Assembly: GCF_001586775.1 (NCBI RefSeq)
Contig: NZ_LQXS01000001.1
Coordinates: forward strand, 496,001-560,000
Length of the DNA stretch: 64,000 bases
Direction: 5' to 3'
Source: Sphingobacterium populi
Lineage (GTDB): Bacteria; Bacteroidota; Bacteroidia; Sphingobacteriales; Sphingobacteriaceae
A model generated the notes under the pieces. It did not search any database, was not told the DNA's origin, and saw only the letters and a list, made by a program, of their open reading frames with translations. Numbering within the stretch: position 1 is the first letter of the stretch; every line of letters begins with the position of its first letter. Below, one piece after another: positions 46,229 to 55,244 of the stretch. Both the position numbers and the translations under genes were made by a program.

Positions 46229-47398
46229 ATGAAAGTAAAATTATTACTGTTCGTGCTACTAAGTTTTTCTATGATACAACTAATTGCACAGCAAAAAAAC
46301 ACGTATCTTGATCGATCCGAAGAGATCATGAAATTAGTCTGGGAAAAGTATCGCGTGCACGAACATGGGCTTTTTTCGGAGTACTATCCTAATACGTTCA
46401 AGCCCGATCTTACCTACTTTCAGCAAAGTAATCAAAAAGCCAAGGAGGTATCTTATCTCTGGCCGATGAGTGGTTTGTTTTCAGCAGTAAATATACTAAG
46501 CGAATTAAAACCAGAAGTATATATACCCTATGTAGACTCAATGGTTCTGGCCGTAGAGCAGTATTTGGATACCAGCAGGACGCCGCATGGCTATCAGGCT
46601 TATCCATCGAAGTTTGAAACGGTAGATCGATATTATGATGATAATGGTTTGGTCGGAATAGATTATATGGATTCGTATGCTATAACTGGAAATGCTAATT
46701 ATTTGTCAAAGGCACAAGATGTGATGGCATTTATTGAAAGTGGCTGGACGGATAGCTTTGGTGGAGGTGTGGCTTGGTTAGAGGGTGTTCACGATCAAAA
46801 ACCAGCGTGTAGCAATGGCAAAGCGACCGTGCTAGCTTTGAAAATTTATACAGCGACAAAAGATGATAAATATCTTAATTATGGTATTCAATCATACAAT
46901 TGGATGCTCGGTACACTACAAGATAAAGATTTGAATATTATTTGGAATGCTTTGCTCACTCCTCCAGATGGTACATCGAAGGTGCAGCAGCATGCGTATA
47001 CTTACAATACCGGTACCATGATTCAAGCTGCGGTGCGCTTGTATAAGATTACAAGCAATGCCAAGTATTTGGAAGATGCACGCAATTTAGCCGAAGGATC
47101 TTACAACTATTATTTTGATTACACACCAGAAGGAATACCACATGTGAAGGATATTCCTTGGTTTACCTTAGTGCTGTTCAGAGGATACCAAGAATTATTT
47201 GAGATCGATCAAGATTCCAAATACATCGATGCAGTTATAGAGCGAGCAGATTGGGCTTGGCACAATGCACGAGATGAAGAAGGCCTTCCGTATCAAGACT
47301 GGACTGGTCGGAAAAAGGAGTATAAAACACCGAAATGGCTGCTAGACACTTCTTGCATGGCGGAGTTGTATGCGAGGATAGCGCAGCTAAAAGATTAA
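46229..47398 (+). CDS. GH76 alpha-1,6-mannanase, periplasmic
   Basis: A 389-residue paralogue of the preceding enzyme. Catalytic aspartates D137-D138 lie in RYYDDNGLVG, with SYLWPMSGLFSAVNI, FGGGVAWLEGVHDQKPACSNGKAT and AYTYNTGTMIQAAVRLY. It begins with a normal Sec signal peptide ending IAQ-QK and has no lipobox cysteine, so it is predicted to be soluble in the periplasm. Together with the surface enzyme it gives sequential processing of mannan fragments. The gene starts 5 bases after the first GH76 stop. Confidence 0.92.
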   Translation: MKVKLLLFVLLSFSMIQLIAQQKNTYLDRSEEIMKLVWEKYRVHEHGLFSEYYPNTFKPDLTYFQQSNQKAKEVSYLWPMSGLFSAVNILSELKPEVYIPYVDSMVLAVEQYLDTSRTPHGYQAYPSKFETVDRYYDDNGLVGIDYMDSYAITGNANYLSKAQDVMAFIESGWTDSFGGGVAWLEGVHDQKPACSNGKATVLALKIYTATKDDKYLNYGIQSYNWMLGTLQDKDLNIIWNALLTPPDGTSKVQQHAYTYNTGTMIQAAVRLYKITSNAKYLEDARNLAEGSYNYYFDYTPEGIPHVKDIPWFTLVLFRGYQELFEIDQDSKYIDAVIERADWAWHNARDEEGLPYQDWTGRKKEYKTPKWLLDTSCMAELYARIAQLKD

Positions 47399-47493
47399 AA
47401 ATTGAGTAAAATCAAAGATCTATCATTTGAAAAATTCATTCTAACGATAGATTAATTAGATAACACTAATACCGATGAAAAAATAATAGATAG

Positions 47494-49860
47494 ATGAAAA
47501 ATACGAATCCATTTTTACTACTACTCGCATATTGCGTACTGCTTACCTCCTGCAATCATAAGATAGAAAATCAAGAAAAACTATCGGATTTTGTAAATCC
47601 TAATATTGGATCGGTTCATAGCCGCTGGTTTTTTTACACGCCTGCTGCGGTACCATTTGGTATGGCAAAATTAGGACCATCTACCAATGGATCTTATGGC
47701 AACGAGAGCGGTTGGGAAGCAGTTGGTTATGAAGATGGGCATGAGTCCATTGAAGGTTTTGCTTGTTTTCACGAATTTCAGATCGGCGGAATCATGCTCA
47801 TGCCTATTGTTGGCGAGTTAAAAACAACGCCTGGTACGCTGGAAGATCCACAGTCGGGTTACCGTTCTAACTTCAAAAAGGAAAATGAATACGCAACATC
47901 AGGATTTTACAGTGTCTTATTGGATAGGTACCATACAAAAGTGGAGCTCACAGCTAGTGACCGAGTAGGATATCATCGCTATACTTTTCCAGCATCCGAA
48001 CAGTCACAGATCTTATTTGATGTTGGAAGCAGATTAGGTGAAAGTGGTGCCGTAGAAGATGCTTACATCAAAGTAATCGATGATAGTACGATCGAAGGAT
48101 ACGTCGTCACTAAACCAGAATATGTTAAGAAATTCCAGGCAGACGCAACAGTTAATATGTATTTCTATGCTAAGTTGAGCAAGCCATTTTCCGGCACAAA
48201 AACTTTCCATCGGGGAGGTACTATCGCTAATAACAAAGAAATAAAAGGAGCAGGTGCTTGTCTGGCACTGGAATATACGACCACTGCTGACGAACAGATT
48301 ACCGTCAAGATGGGACAATCCTATACTTCGATTGAAAATGCAAAACTTAACTATCAGAAAGAAGCCGAAAACAAAAGCTTTGACAATGCTCAGGAAAACG
48401 CATCATGCCGCTGGAACGATATGCTATCCAGAGTAACTGTACAGGGTGGTCGTACAGAAGATAAAACAAAATTTTATACGGGCTTGTACCATGCACTCTT
48501 GGGCAGAGGTCTTGCTAACGATGTCAATGGAGCTTATCCAAAAAGTGACGGCACTATTGGTCATCTACCATTGGATAGTAAGCAACAGCCAACATTCAGT
48601 TATTATAATACAGATGCGATATGGGGCGGTTTTTGGAACCTAACACAATTATGGTCGCTAGCATATCCAGAATATTATTCTGATTGGGTTAAAAGCCAAC
48701 TTTTATTTTATAAAGAAACAGGATGGCTTGGAGATGGTATTGCCAATACCAAGTATGTATCTGGCGTAGGTACGAATTTTACGGGTTTGGCTATTGCGGC
48801 AGCATACAACACAGGAATACGTGACTTTGATTATCAATTGGGGTACGAAGCGGCATTAAAAAATGAAGTAGACGGACGTAATCGTCCTGCGGGATCTGGT
48901 AAATTAGACGTAAGCGCGTTTGTGAACCGTGGTTATTGTCCGTATGTGCCGAGCGATGATTATTTCATTACCAAACAAGAGGAAGGCTCTGTTTTTGGAG
49001 CTTCACACACGATGGAGTACTCCTTTAGTAGTTATGCAGTAGCACAGTTTGCCAAACATTTAAATAAAGAAGGAGATTACCAACTATTATCAAAGATGGC
49101 ATCCAATTGGGAGAATCTCTTTGATTTAGAAACTGAATTAATACGTCCACGTATGTTGGATGGAAGTTTTTTAGAAAACTTTAATCCAATGGCCGCTTGG
49201 GCTGGATTTCAAGAAGGCAATTCCATTCAGTATACATTTTATGTACCGCACGAGCCTAATAAATTAATTAATAAAGTAGGGCAGGAGGTGTTCAATGAGC
49301 GCTTGGATAGCATCTTTATCCAATCACAGCAAAATACATTTGGCGGTGGAAAAACCGTAGATGCTTTTGCTGGCGTACACGCCTTGTACAATCATGGCAA
49401 CCAACCTAATCTCCATATATCTTGGATGTTTAACTTTTCGGGGAAGCCGTATCTAACTCAGAAATGGGTTCGCACGATCAGTAATGAATTTTACGGTACA
49501 GATGGCCTTCATGGATATGGCTACGGACAAGATGAAGATCAAGGTCAGCTCGGCGCGTGGTATGTGATGGCAGGGATTGGTCTGTTTGATGTCAAAGGTT
49601 TGACACAAATCAATCCTGAGTTTCAAATTGGAAGTCCGGTTTTTGATCGTATAGAGATAAAGCTGAATCAAAAATACCACAAAGGCAAAAAATTTGTTAT
49701 CGAGGTAGAGAACAACTCGCCAACAAATATGTATGTACAATCCATCATAAAAAATGGTACTGCACAACAATCTGTATCTGTGCCATTCAAAGACGTGGTC
49801 GATGGTGGCGTTTTGAAACTAGTAATGGGTAACCAACCCAATATGGCACTGAAACAATAG
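47494..49860 (+). CDS. GH92 alpha-mannosidase lipoprotein
   Basis: A 788-residue calcium-dependent exo-alpha-mannosidase of family 92, which removes alpha-1,2-, 1,3- or 1,4-linked mannose from side chains. The lipobox is LLTSC with C20. N-terminal domain FVNPNIGSVHSRWFFYTPAAVPFGM and C-terminal GYGQDEDQGQLGAWYVMAG fit the family; the latter replaces the more usual GNEDCGQMSAWY. Linkage cannot be assigned. It is 95 bases after the second GH76 gene, with a mini-ORF ATGAAAAAATAA at 47475 in between, and ends the locus. Confidence 0.92.
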   Translation: MKNTNPFLLLLAYCVLLTSCNHKIENQEKLSDFVNPNIGSVHSRWFFYTPAAVPFGMAKLGPSTNGSYGNESGWEAVGYEDGHESIEGFACFHEFQIGGIMLMPIVGELKTTPGTLEDPQSGYRSNFKKENEYATSGFYSVLLDRYHTKVELTASDRVGYHRYTFPASEQSQILFDVGSRLGESGAVEDAYIKVIDDSTIEGYVVTKPEYVKKFQADATVNMYFYAKLSKPFSGTKTFHRGGTIANNKEIKGAGACLALEYTTTADEQITVKMGQSYTSIENAKLNYQKEAENKSFDNAQENASCRWNDMLSRVTVQGGRTEDKTKFYTGLYHALLGRGLANDVNGAYPKSDGTIGHLPLDSKQQPTFSYYNTDAIWGGFWNLTQLWSLAYPEYYSDWVKSQLLFYKETGWLGDGIANTKYVSGVGTNFTGLAIAAAYNTGIRDFDYQLGYEAALKNEVDGRNRPAGSGKLDVSAFVNRGYCPYVPSDDYFITKQEEGSVFGASHTMEYSFSSYAVAQFAKHLNKEGDYQLLSKMASNWENLFDLETELIRPRMLDGSFLENFNPMAAWAGFQEGNSIQYTFYVPHEPNKLINKVGQEVFNERLDSIFIQSQQNTFGGGKTVDAFAGVHALYNHGNQPNLHISWMFNFSGKPYLTQKWVRTISNEFYGTDGLHGYGYGQDEDQGQLGAWYVMAGIGLFDVKGLTQINPEFQIGSPVFDRIEIKLNQKYHKGKKFVIEVENNSPTNMYVQSIIKNGTAQQSVSVPFKDVVDGGVLKLVMGNQPNMALKQ

Positions 49861-49898
49861 CTAAGGTTCTCAAAAATACTAATATTAGTATTTCGTAA

Positions 49899-49944
49899 GC
49901 AAGACGACTCATTGCGCTTCGCAAGCAGTTGTCTTGCTTTTTTT
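49899..49944 (+). terminator. Rho-independent terminator at the end of the mannan locus
   Basis: GCAAGACGACT (49899-49909) and AGTTGTCTTGC (49927-49937) pair with one G-U, followed by seven Ts. Confidence 0.92.
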
Positions 49945-49957
49945 GTAGGCACTTCCG

Positions 49958-49993
49958 ACAAAACTAGCAACAAAACTAGCAACAAAACAAGCC
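49958..49993. repeat. 12-bp tandem repeat, three copies
   Basis: ACAAAACTAGCA is repeated at 49958 and 49970, with a degenerate third copy at 49982 (ACAAAACAAGCC). It lies just past the terminator and has no evident function. Confidence 0.7.
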
Positions 49994-50142
49994 TAAATGA
50001 TCCTAGTAGCTGTTCAATATGATATATTGATTATTTTAGCAGCACTAAAATCGTGATTCCGGTGTAAGATAAGATATGGTTGTTTTCCAAGAATTCCATC
50101 AAGATTTAACTCTTCACGCATCGCAACCTTTGAGATACAGAT

Positions 50143-50538
50143 ATGAATAGAATTTTACAGCTTTTATATGATCTTTTCTACACTTATTTTGTACAGATGA
50201 TGCCACCGAAAGGACGTGATCCTGCCGAAGGCGCCATGACAATGTTAATCATGTCTGGCCTTGGTATATCTATGAGTATTCTTTGGTACTCGGGCTTACA
50301 CTCGGCAATAATAAATTCATTGCCTAAGGCAGTTGGTAGTGATAAATTTTACCTACTTTTATGGAGTATCATTATATCCACTTTTAATTGGCTTGTACTA
50401 CGTTATATTCTATTCATAAGACTGAAAATATCTAAAATAGATGGCAAAAGCCTTATTTCGAATACATGCCTACAAAAAAAGATAAGATATTTGGATGGAT
50501 ATTTTGTACGGTTTCAACCTTCTCTCCTGTCATTCTGA
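50143..50538 (+). CDS. Hypothetical membrane protein, 131 residues
   Basis: Two hydrophobic segments (AMTMLIMSGLGISMSILWY and YLLLWSIIISTFNWLVLRYI) and polar ends. No family recognised. The C-terminus is basic. It could be a genuine small inner-membrane protein or a truncated frame; its isolated position gives no context. Confidence 0.5.
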   Translation: MNRILQLLYDLFYTYFVQMMPPKGRDPAEGAMTMLIMSGLGISMSILWYSGLHSAIINSLPKAVGSDKFYLLLWSIIISTFNWLVLRYILFIRLKISKIDGKSLISNTCLQKKIRYLDGYFVRFQPSLLSF

Positions 50539-50709
50539 GAACTAGTGAATTGCTACTATTTGATCGCTAATTATGAGTGCAAACGCTCAATTATTTTAAC
50601 AGGTCAATTGCACATCAAAAAGCTTTTATTTTACAACAAAAACGTCAACTGTCGCCATCACTACTTTAATTTTGTCGCATGTTTACAAAGTGTAGATTCC
50701 GGTGAATCG

Positions 50710-50717
50710 TAAATTTG
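50710..50717 (+). promoter_or_regulatory. -7 promoter element of the DHFR-like gene
   Basis: TAAATTTG matches TAnnTTTG, 23 bases before the ATG at 50741. Confidence 0.5.
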
Positions 50718-50740
50718 AAGAAATATTAAATTAACAACTG

Positions 50741-51274
50741 ATGCGAAAAATTTCACTTTTTATTGCAATGAGTTTAGATGGCTATATTGCAAAACCCAAC
50801 AACGACCTGAGCTTTTTGAAATTGGTAGAAAAAGAAGGAGAAGACTACGGTTATGCCGAATTTATAGCACAAATGGATACCCTAATTATTGGCCGCAAGA
50901 CTTACGACTATGTCGTCCGCGAGATTGGTGCCTTTCACTATGACAATGGACAGCGAGATGTATATGTCATCACGAGAAAAGAGCGGCCGCCAGTCGGTAG
51001 AACAATATTTTATACTGGCGACCTGACAAACTTAGTCGACCGTCTAAAATCACAAACTGGAAAGCACATCTACTGTGATGGTGGTGCAGAAGTAATTAAT
51101 GAATTACTCAAGCGTAACCTCATCGACGAAATCGTCGTCTCAATTGTTCCCATATTACTTGGCAACGGTACCCGACTTTTTGGAGAAGGGCGACCAGAGC
51201 AGATTCTGGAATTTGTTGCTGCAAAAAGCTTTGATAGCGGATTGACACAATTGCATTACAAGCGCAAAAAGTAA
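50741..51274 (+). CDS. Dihydrofolate reductase/RibD C-terminal family protein
   Basis: A 177-residue NADPH-binding fold protein like YwjB/YyaP. ISLFIAMSLDGYIAKPNNDL, TLIIGRKTYDYV and HIYCDGGAEVINELLKRNLIDEI with LLGNGTRLF are the family blocks. It is probably a reductase, but it need not act on folate; related proteins have unknown substrates. Single gene. Confidence 0.9.
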   Translation: MRKISLFIAMSLDGYIAKPNNDLSFLKLVEKEGEDYGYAEFIAQMDTLIIGRKTYDYVVREIGAFHYDNGQRDVYVITRKERPPVGRTIFYTGDLTNLVDRLKSQTGKHIYCDGGAEVINELLKRNLIDEIVVSIVPILLGNGTRLFGEGRPEQILEFVAAKSFDSGLTQLHYKRKK

Positions 51275-51424
51275 GTAATATGGTGTGTCAGAAAGTAGCA
51301 TATAACTTGAAAATGTGATTTTTACCGTTTATCTTGTATTTTGTAGCCTTTCTAACCAAAAAACACCAAAGCACGCCCAAAAAAAGCGTATGAAATTTGT
51401 TGTATAACCTATACTTTATAACCT

Positions 51425-51793
51425 ATGAAAAAGAGAAATAAAATTATTTATTGGATTGCCACTATTTGGTTAAGCTTAGGAATGATTTCGACAGGCGTAG
51501 TACAGCTAATACAAATGGACGAAGAAGTTCAAAAAATGAATGAATTAGGATATCCTGCTTATTTCCTAACCATTATCGGAGTGTGGAAAATACTAGGCGT
51601 AATTGCGATTCTTGTTCCTCGATTTCCTCTAGTTAAAGAATGGGCTTACGCCGGTTTTTTCTTTCTGATATCGGGTGCAATTTTTACACACATAGCCGTT
51701 GCCGACGAAATAATAAACTATTTTGGACCATTACTCTTGTTGGTTTTAACGATCATCTCGTGGTTTTTCAGGCCGGCAGATAGAAAATTTTAA
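51425..51793 (+). CDS. DoxX-like membrane protein
   Basis: A 122-residue protein with four membrane helices. IYWIATIWLSLGMISTGVVQL, GYPAYFLTIIGVWKILGVIAI and WAYAGFFFLISGAIFTHIA are typical of the DoxX_2 group. Function unknown. A direct repeat TATAACCTAT at 51403 and 51418 precedes the start, the second copy running into the start codon. Confidence 0.82.
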   Translation: MKKRNKIIYWIATIWLSLGMISTGVVQLIQMDEEVQKMNELGYPAYFLTIIGVWKILGVIAILVPRFPLVKEWAYAGFFFLISGAIFTHIAVADEIINYFGPLLLLVLTIISWFFRPADRKF

Positions 51794-51848
51794 AGTTTAC
51801 CGGATGATATGTGAAATTTTTGCACTGCGCTGGTTGGAATGGTATAGA

Positions 51849-51889
51849 TTATACACTCAATTAAGACAAATCTTAGGTTAAGTGTATAA
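51849..51889. repeat. Imperfect 41-bp inverted repeat between convergent genes
   Basis: TTATACACT (51849-51857) and AGTGTATAA (51881-51889) are perfect arms; an inner TAAGA/TCTTA pair encloses CAAA. It could form a cruciform or a weak bidirectional terminator, but there is no T tract. Confidence 0.6.
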
Positions 51890-52004
51890 ATTGGCGGCAA
51901 ACTTATTCACTACTATTCCACTTCCTTTTCGCTCAGTATACGAACGTGAAAATAGATATTTATTAGATGCATAAAACCATGTTTTCGATAAGTTTTCGTA
52001 CTTT

Positions 52005-52418
52005 TTATCGTAAGTGCCTGTCAGTTTCTTTTATTTCGAGGTCGTTGATACTAGCATATCGCTTTTTCATTAAGCCGTTTTCATCAAACTCCCAATTTTC
52101 GTTGCCGTAGGCTCTAAACCATTTACCCTCTTTGTTCCTGTACTCATATTCAAATCTTACGGCAATTCTATTGTCGGTATGCGCCCAATATTCTTTTCGA
52201 AGTTTGTAGTCCAATTCTTTTTCCCATTTATCGGCTAAGAATTTCACAATTTCTTCCCGACCATTGATAAATAGGTTTCTATTTCGCCACTCACTGTCAA
52301 TGGTATACGCCAACGATATTCTTTCAGGGTTTCTGCTATTCCAAGCATCTTCCGCCATTTGGATTTTTTGTTTTGCAGTCTCCAAAGTAAATGGAGGTAA
52401 GGGATGTTTCTGTTCCAT
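52005..52418 (-). CDS. DUF1348 family protein (SnoaL/NTF2-like)
   Basis: A 137-residue protein with the DUF1348 blocks [38 protein letters not shown] and [24 protein letters not shown]. The family has an NTF2-like cone fold with unknown substrate. It follows the TetR gene by 11 bases and is likely its regulated target. Confidence 0.9.
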   Translation of the reverse strand: MEQKHPLPPFTLETAKQKIQMAEDAWNSRNPERISLAYTIDSEWRNRNLFINGREEIVKFLADKWEKELDYKLRKEYWAHTDNRIAVRFEYEYRNKEGKWFRAYGNENWEFDENGLMKKRYASINDLEIKETDRHLR

Positions 52419-52429
52419 AATTATATAAC

Positions 52430-52954
52430 TTAAAATAAACTGTTCACGATTTTCTTCGATTTATCGATCAACTCATTCGACTTAAAGAGTTGGCTTTCAA
52501 TAATTGCACTTTCAAACAAAAGATAGATATGAGCAGATAATAAATCTTCTCCGATCTCATTGTCAAAGAATGTTCTCAGATCATTTTTGTGTGCTTGTAT
52601 CACAGAAAGTATATGATCCTGCTCGTTTGATATTTCCGACAATATGTTCAAAAAACTGCATCCTCTAAATTGTTCCTTTTCATTCATATAAATGATAAAA
52701 TCAAATGCAGATAATACGCTGCGCTGTGTGCTTGCTGATTTTGATACGTATGTCATCAGTTCTAAAAACCAATATTCATGTCTCGCATGCAAGTACGCAA
52801 CACATAGCTCGTCTTTTGATTTAAAGTGTTGGTAAAAAGTCGCCTTGGCCACATTGGCTTCGCGAATAATCTGATTAATTCCGGTGCTATTATAGCCCTG
52901 TCGATGAAACAGTCGCGAAGCAGTATCAATAATTCTATCCCTGGGATTACTCAT
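52430..52954 (-). CDS. TetR/AcrR-family regulator
   Basis: A 174-residue repressor. Helix-turn-helix [16 protein letters not shown] followed by [20 protein letters not shown] is typical. The C-terminal ligand domain begins at about residue 60 and has no assigned inducer. The ATG at 52954 is preferred over the upstream in-frame start at 52978. A perfect 26-bp palindrome 40 bases upstream is the likely operator, so the gene probably represses itself together with the DUF1348 gene. Confidence 0.9.
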   Translation of the reverse strand: MSNPRDRIIDTASRLFHRQGYNSTGINQIIREANVAKATFYQHFKSKDELCVAYLHARHEYWFLELMTYVSKSASTQRSVLSAFDFIIYMNEKEQFRGCSFLNILSEISNEQDHILSVIQAHKNDLRTFFDNEIGEDLLSAHIYLLFESAIIESQLFKSNELIDKSKKIVNSLF

Positions 52955-52993
52955 TTCGTTACACTTATATACCAGCAAATGTATACAATAACT

Positions 52994-53019
52994 TGTAGAC
53001 AGACAAGTCTGTCTACAAT
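52994..53019. promoter_or_regulatory. Perfect 26-bp palindrome, candidate TetR operator
   Basis: TTGTAGACAGAC (52994-53005), AA, and GTCTGTCTACAA (53008-53019) are perfectly symmetric. The core TAGAC...GTCTA resembles operators of NemR-like TetR proteins. Confidence 0.8.
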
Positions 53020-53044
53020 ATTGTTTCTTTTATTTAAAAAATGA

Positions 53045-53496
53045 ATAAAACTGATTAGGTCTATTGGTGCGAAAGCTATTTTGTATTGTAGCAAATGATA
53101 ATCCGCAAATCGGCATCTAAAATCACTCTTTTCTTTGAAGTTATATGTTAGCTACTGTTTCGTATGGCGAAATGTTCGTGTCGATGTAAGGATATGATTT
53201 CGATAATTTCATAAGCGTCGGAAAATCAGCATTTCATAAGCTATGTGGTCAACTAAATGCTGTCGTTTTTCTCCTACAATAAAATATTTTGTCTTTTAAT
53301 ATTATTTAGTGATAGATAATATTTGTGTTAGGATTACGAAACGAGTGAAGACAATGAAATTAAATATAAATCCTTTGGAAATGATTGATTTATACAAAAC
53401 ACGTAAAGGTCTTTAAAAGCTTTTTCAGGATCCGAAACTACATTCTAATGTTTCTACATATCAAAAATTTGCCTAAAACTATTCATTTGAAATTTT
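53045..53496. other. Gene-free region upstream of the fimbrillin-like gene
   Basis: No credible gene or RNA in this stretch, which is AT-rich. ATTTCATAAGC occurs twice, at 53206 and 53231. No perfect -7 box was found; the region presumably holds a long leader or regulatory sequence for the surface protein gene. Confidence 0.4.
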
Positions 53497-55143
53497 ATGA
53501 AAAATAACCTTTATAATTTCACAATTATCCTATCGGTCTTTAGTACCATCTTTTTGGGATCTTGTAGTAAGTCACCCGATGTTGCAGGTAAGGGCGATGG
53601 AACTACCGGTGTTGTCGAATTTAACTTAAATAGCAGTGAATTCGAACGCGGGGCCAATCTCGGAAACCGTGCTGCAACGCAGGATGTTGAACCTGAGCTA
53701 TTTCTTAATACGCTGGACATCGGGAATGATATGCTTTTGATATCAGAGTTAAGCGAAGATTATCCGAATGATAAAAATCAGCAAGCTGAACTACGTGGAA
53801 ACGGTGCAAAGGCCGCCATTGAACGAACAGATTTACCAGAGGGGGTACGTTATCGAGTCGTAGCATTTAATCCTGATGGCTCATTGAAGGCTCAACAAGA
53901 ATATATTAGAGGGTCGGAAACTGCCACGATGCTTTTAGATGGTGGGGTTACTTACACATTTATCGTATACTCGAGAAACAGTACAACGTTAGCTGTGCCT
54001 GCACCTTCTTTTAGTGGGCCGCAAACATTAGCAAACGCATCAGTTACATTCCCAGGAAATGCAGATGTGATGTATTTTAGACAGGAATTAACTGTTGTCG
54101 GCGGTGAAGATCCAAATAGGCTAAACATAATACTTAAACACCTTAACTGTCAGATTACAACTACAATTGACGCTACTCAAACTGGCTACGACATATCTAA
54201 TGTCAACATGTCGTTCGGACCACATTTACCGTCCTCCAGCCTGAAACTAGAGGATGGCGTGATCACACGAAGTGGAACAACTAACAGATCTCAAACAAGT
54301 GCAACCTTTACTCCAGCTCCGACACAAAGCGTTACCAGCATAGTAAGTGCGAATGCAAATACTGCTACCGATCTTAGGATTGCATCATTAACTGTCGGGC
54401 AGTTAACATTAAACGACTTACTAGCTTTTGAGAATTTGCCTGTAACTCCTGGAGTGAAGTACAATTTACTAATTAGATTGGTTCCGACGGATGAACTACT
54501 AATACACGAAGGAAGACCCGCAGCGCGGATCAATGGTGTTATATGGGCTAGGCATAACCTTGGTGCTGATCCGACTCTTGATCCAGATGCCGCACCGATG
54601 GATATTACTAGGCATGGAGATTATTATCAGTATGGAAGAGTCGTGCGCTCTGGAGCGCCAAATGCGAACATTGCTAATCCTTTTTTTGCAAGTAATGATC
54701 AGCCACATAACGCATGGAATAGTGGAACAGAGGACTTTCCGGTAAAGACAGCTGCAGATCCATGCCCTTCAGGTTATAGAGTCCCTGCCAGACGTGAGCA
54801 GGCTAGTCTTATTCAGGGAACTATCCATTCTAATATGGGGCCGTTTGTAGGAGGGAACTCCAGGTTCGATTCCGCAAAGATTCTTGTAAGTAAGCGAGAT
54901 ATATCAGTTCGGCTTACTCTTCCTTCGCAAGGATTCTTGGATGCTACTGGTAATGGTGCGCCTTACAACAATGCTGGTATAGTAAATCGAGGATTTACGG
55001 GACACTATCACAATAGTAATGCGCTAGCTGGCCGAAGAGCTAGTTGGATGGTGTTAAATAATTCGAACATATATACTATTGATGCTGGTAATAGCCATCC
55101 TGGAGAAATTCGTGGTAGGAACATCAGATGTGTAGGAATGTAA
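53497..55143 (+). CDS. Fimbrillin-like lipoprotein with C-terminal FISUMP domain
   Basis: A 548-residue surface lipoprotein; lipobox FLGSC with C23. The central part resembles fimbrillin-family major-subunit proteins of Bacteroidota (beta-sandwich repeats with RYRVVAFNPDGSLKAQQEY and YTFIVYSRNSTTL). The C-terminal about 190 residues form a FISUMP domain (Fibrobacter succinogenes major paralogue): GVIWARHNLGADP, GDYYQYGR, DPCPSGYRVPARREQASLI and RNIRCVGM. Likely a cell-surface or fimbrial component. No fimbrial partner genes are adjacent, and it has its own terminator. Confidence 0.85.
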   Translation: MKNNLYNFTIILSVFSTIFLGSCSKSPDVAGKGDGTTGVVEFNLNSSEFERGANLGNRAATQDVEPELFLNTLDIGNDMLLISELSEDYPNDKNQQAELRGNGAKAAIERTDLPEGVRYRVVAFNPDGSLKAQQEYIRGSETATMLLDGGVTYTFIVYSRNSTTLAVPAPSFSGPQTLANASVTFPGNADVMYFRQELTVVGGEDPNRLNIILKHLNCQITTTIDATQTGYDISNVNMSFGPHLPSSSLKLEDGVITRSGTTNRSQTSATFTPAPTQSVTSIVSANANTATDLRIASLTVGQLTLNDLLAFENLPVTPGVKYNLLIRLVPTDELLIHEGRPAARINGVIWARHNLGADPTLDPDAAPMDITRHGDYYQYGRVVRSGAPNANIANPFFASNDQPHNAWNSGTEDFPVKTAADPCPSGYRVPARREQASLIQGTIHSNMGPFVGGNSRFDSAKILVSKRDISVRLTLPSQGFLDATGNGAPYNNAGIVNRGFTGHYHNSNALAGRRASWMVLNNSNIYTIDAGNSHPGEIRGRNIRCVGM

Positions 55144-55150
55144 TAGACAT

Positions 55151-55184
55151 AAAAGGCACATTACTTGATGTGCCTTTTATATTT
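55151..55184 (+). terminator. Rho-independent terminator of the fimbrillin-like gene
   Basis: AAAAGGCACA (55151-55160) and TGTGCCTTTT (55169-55178) form a perfect stem with an 8-base loop and a T-rich tail. Confidence 0.88.
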
Positions 55185-55244
55185 CATCTCTTGCACAAAA
55201 TCCATTAATCCTAACATATCGCTAGAGGTAGTTAATTACGGTCC

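Noticed and set aside
49958..49993. Short tandem repeat as a possible CRISPR array
   Set aside because: Twelve-base contiguous copies without spacers and without cas genes.
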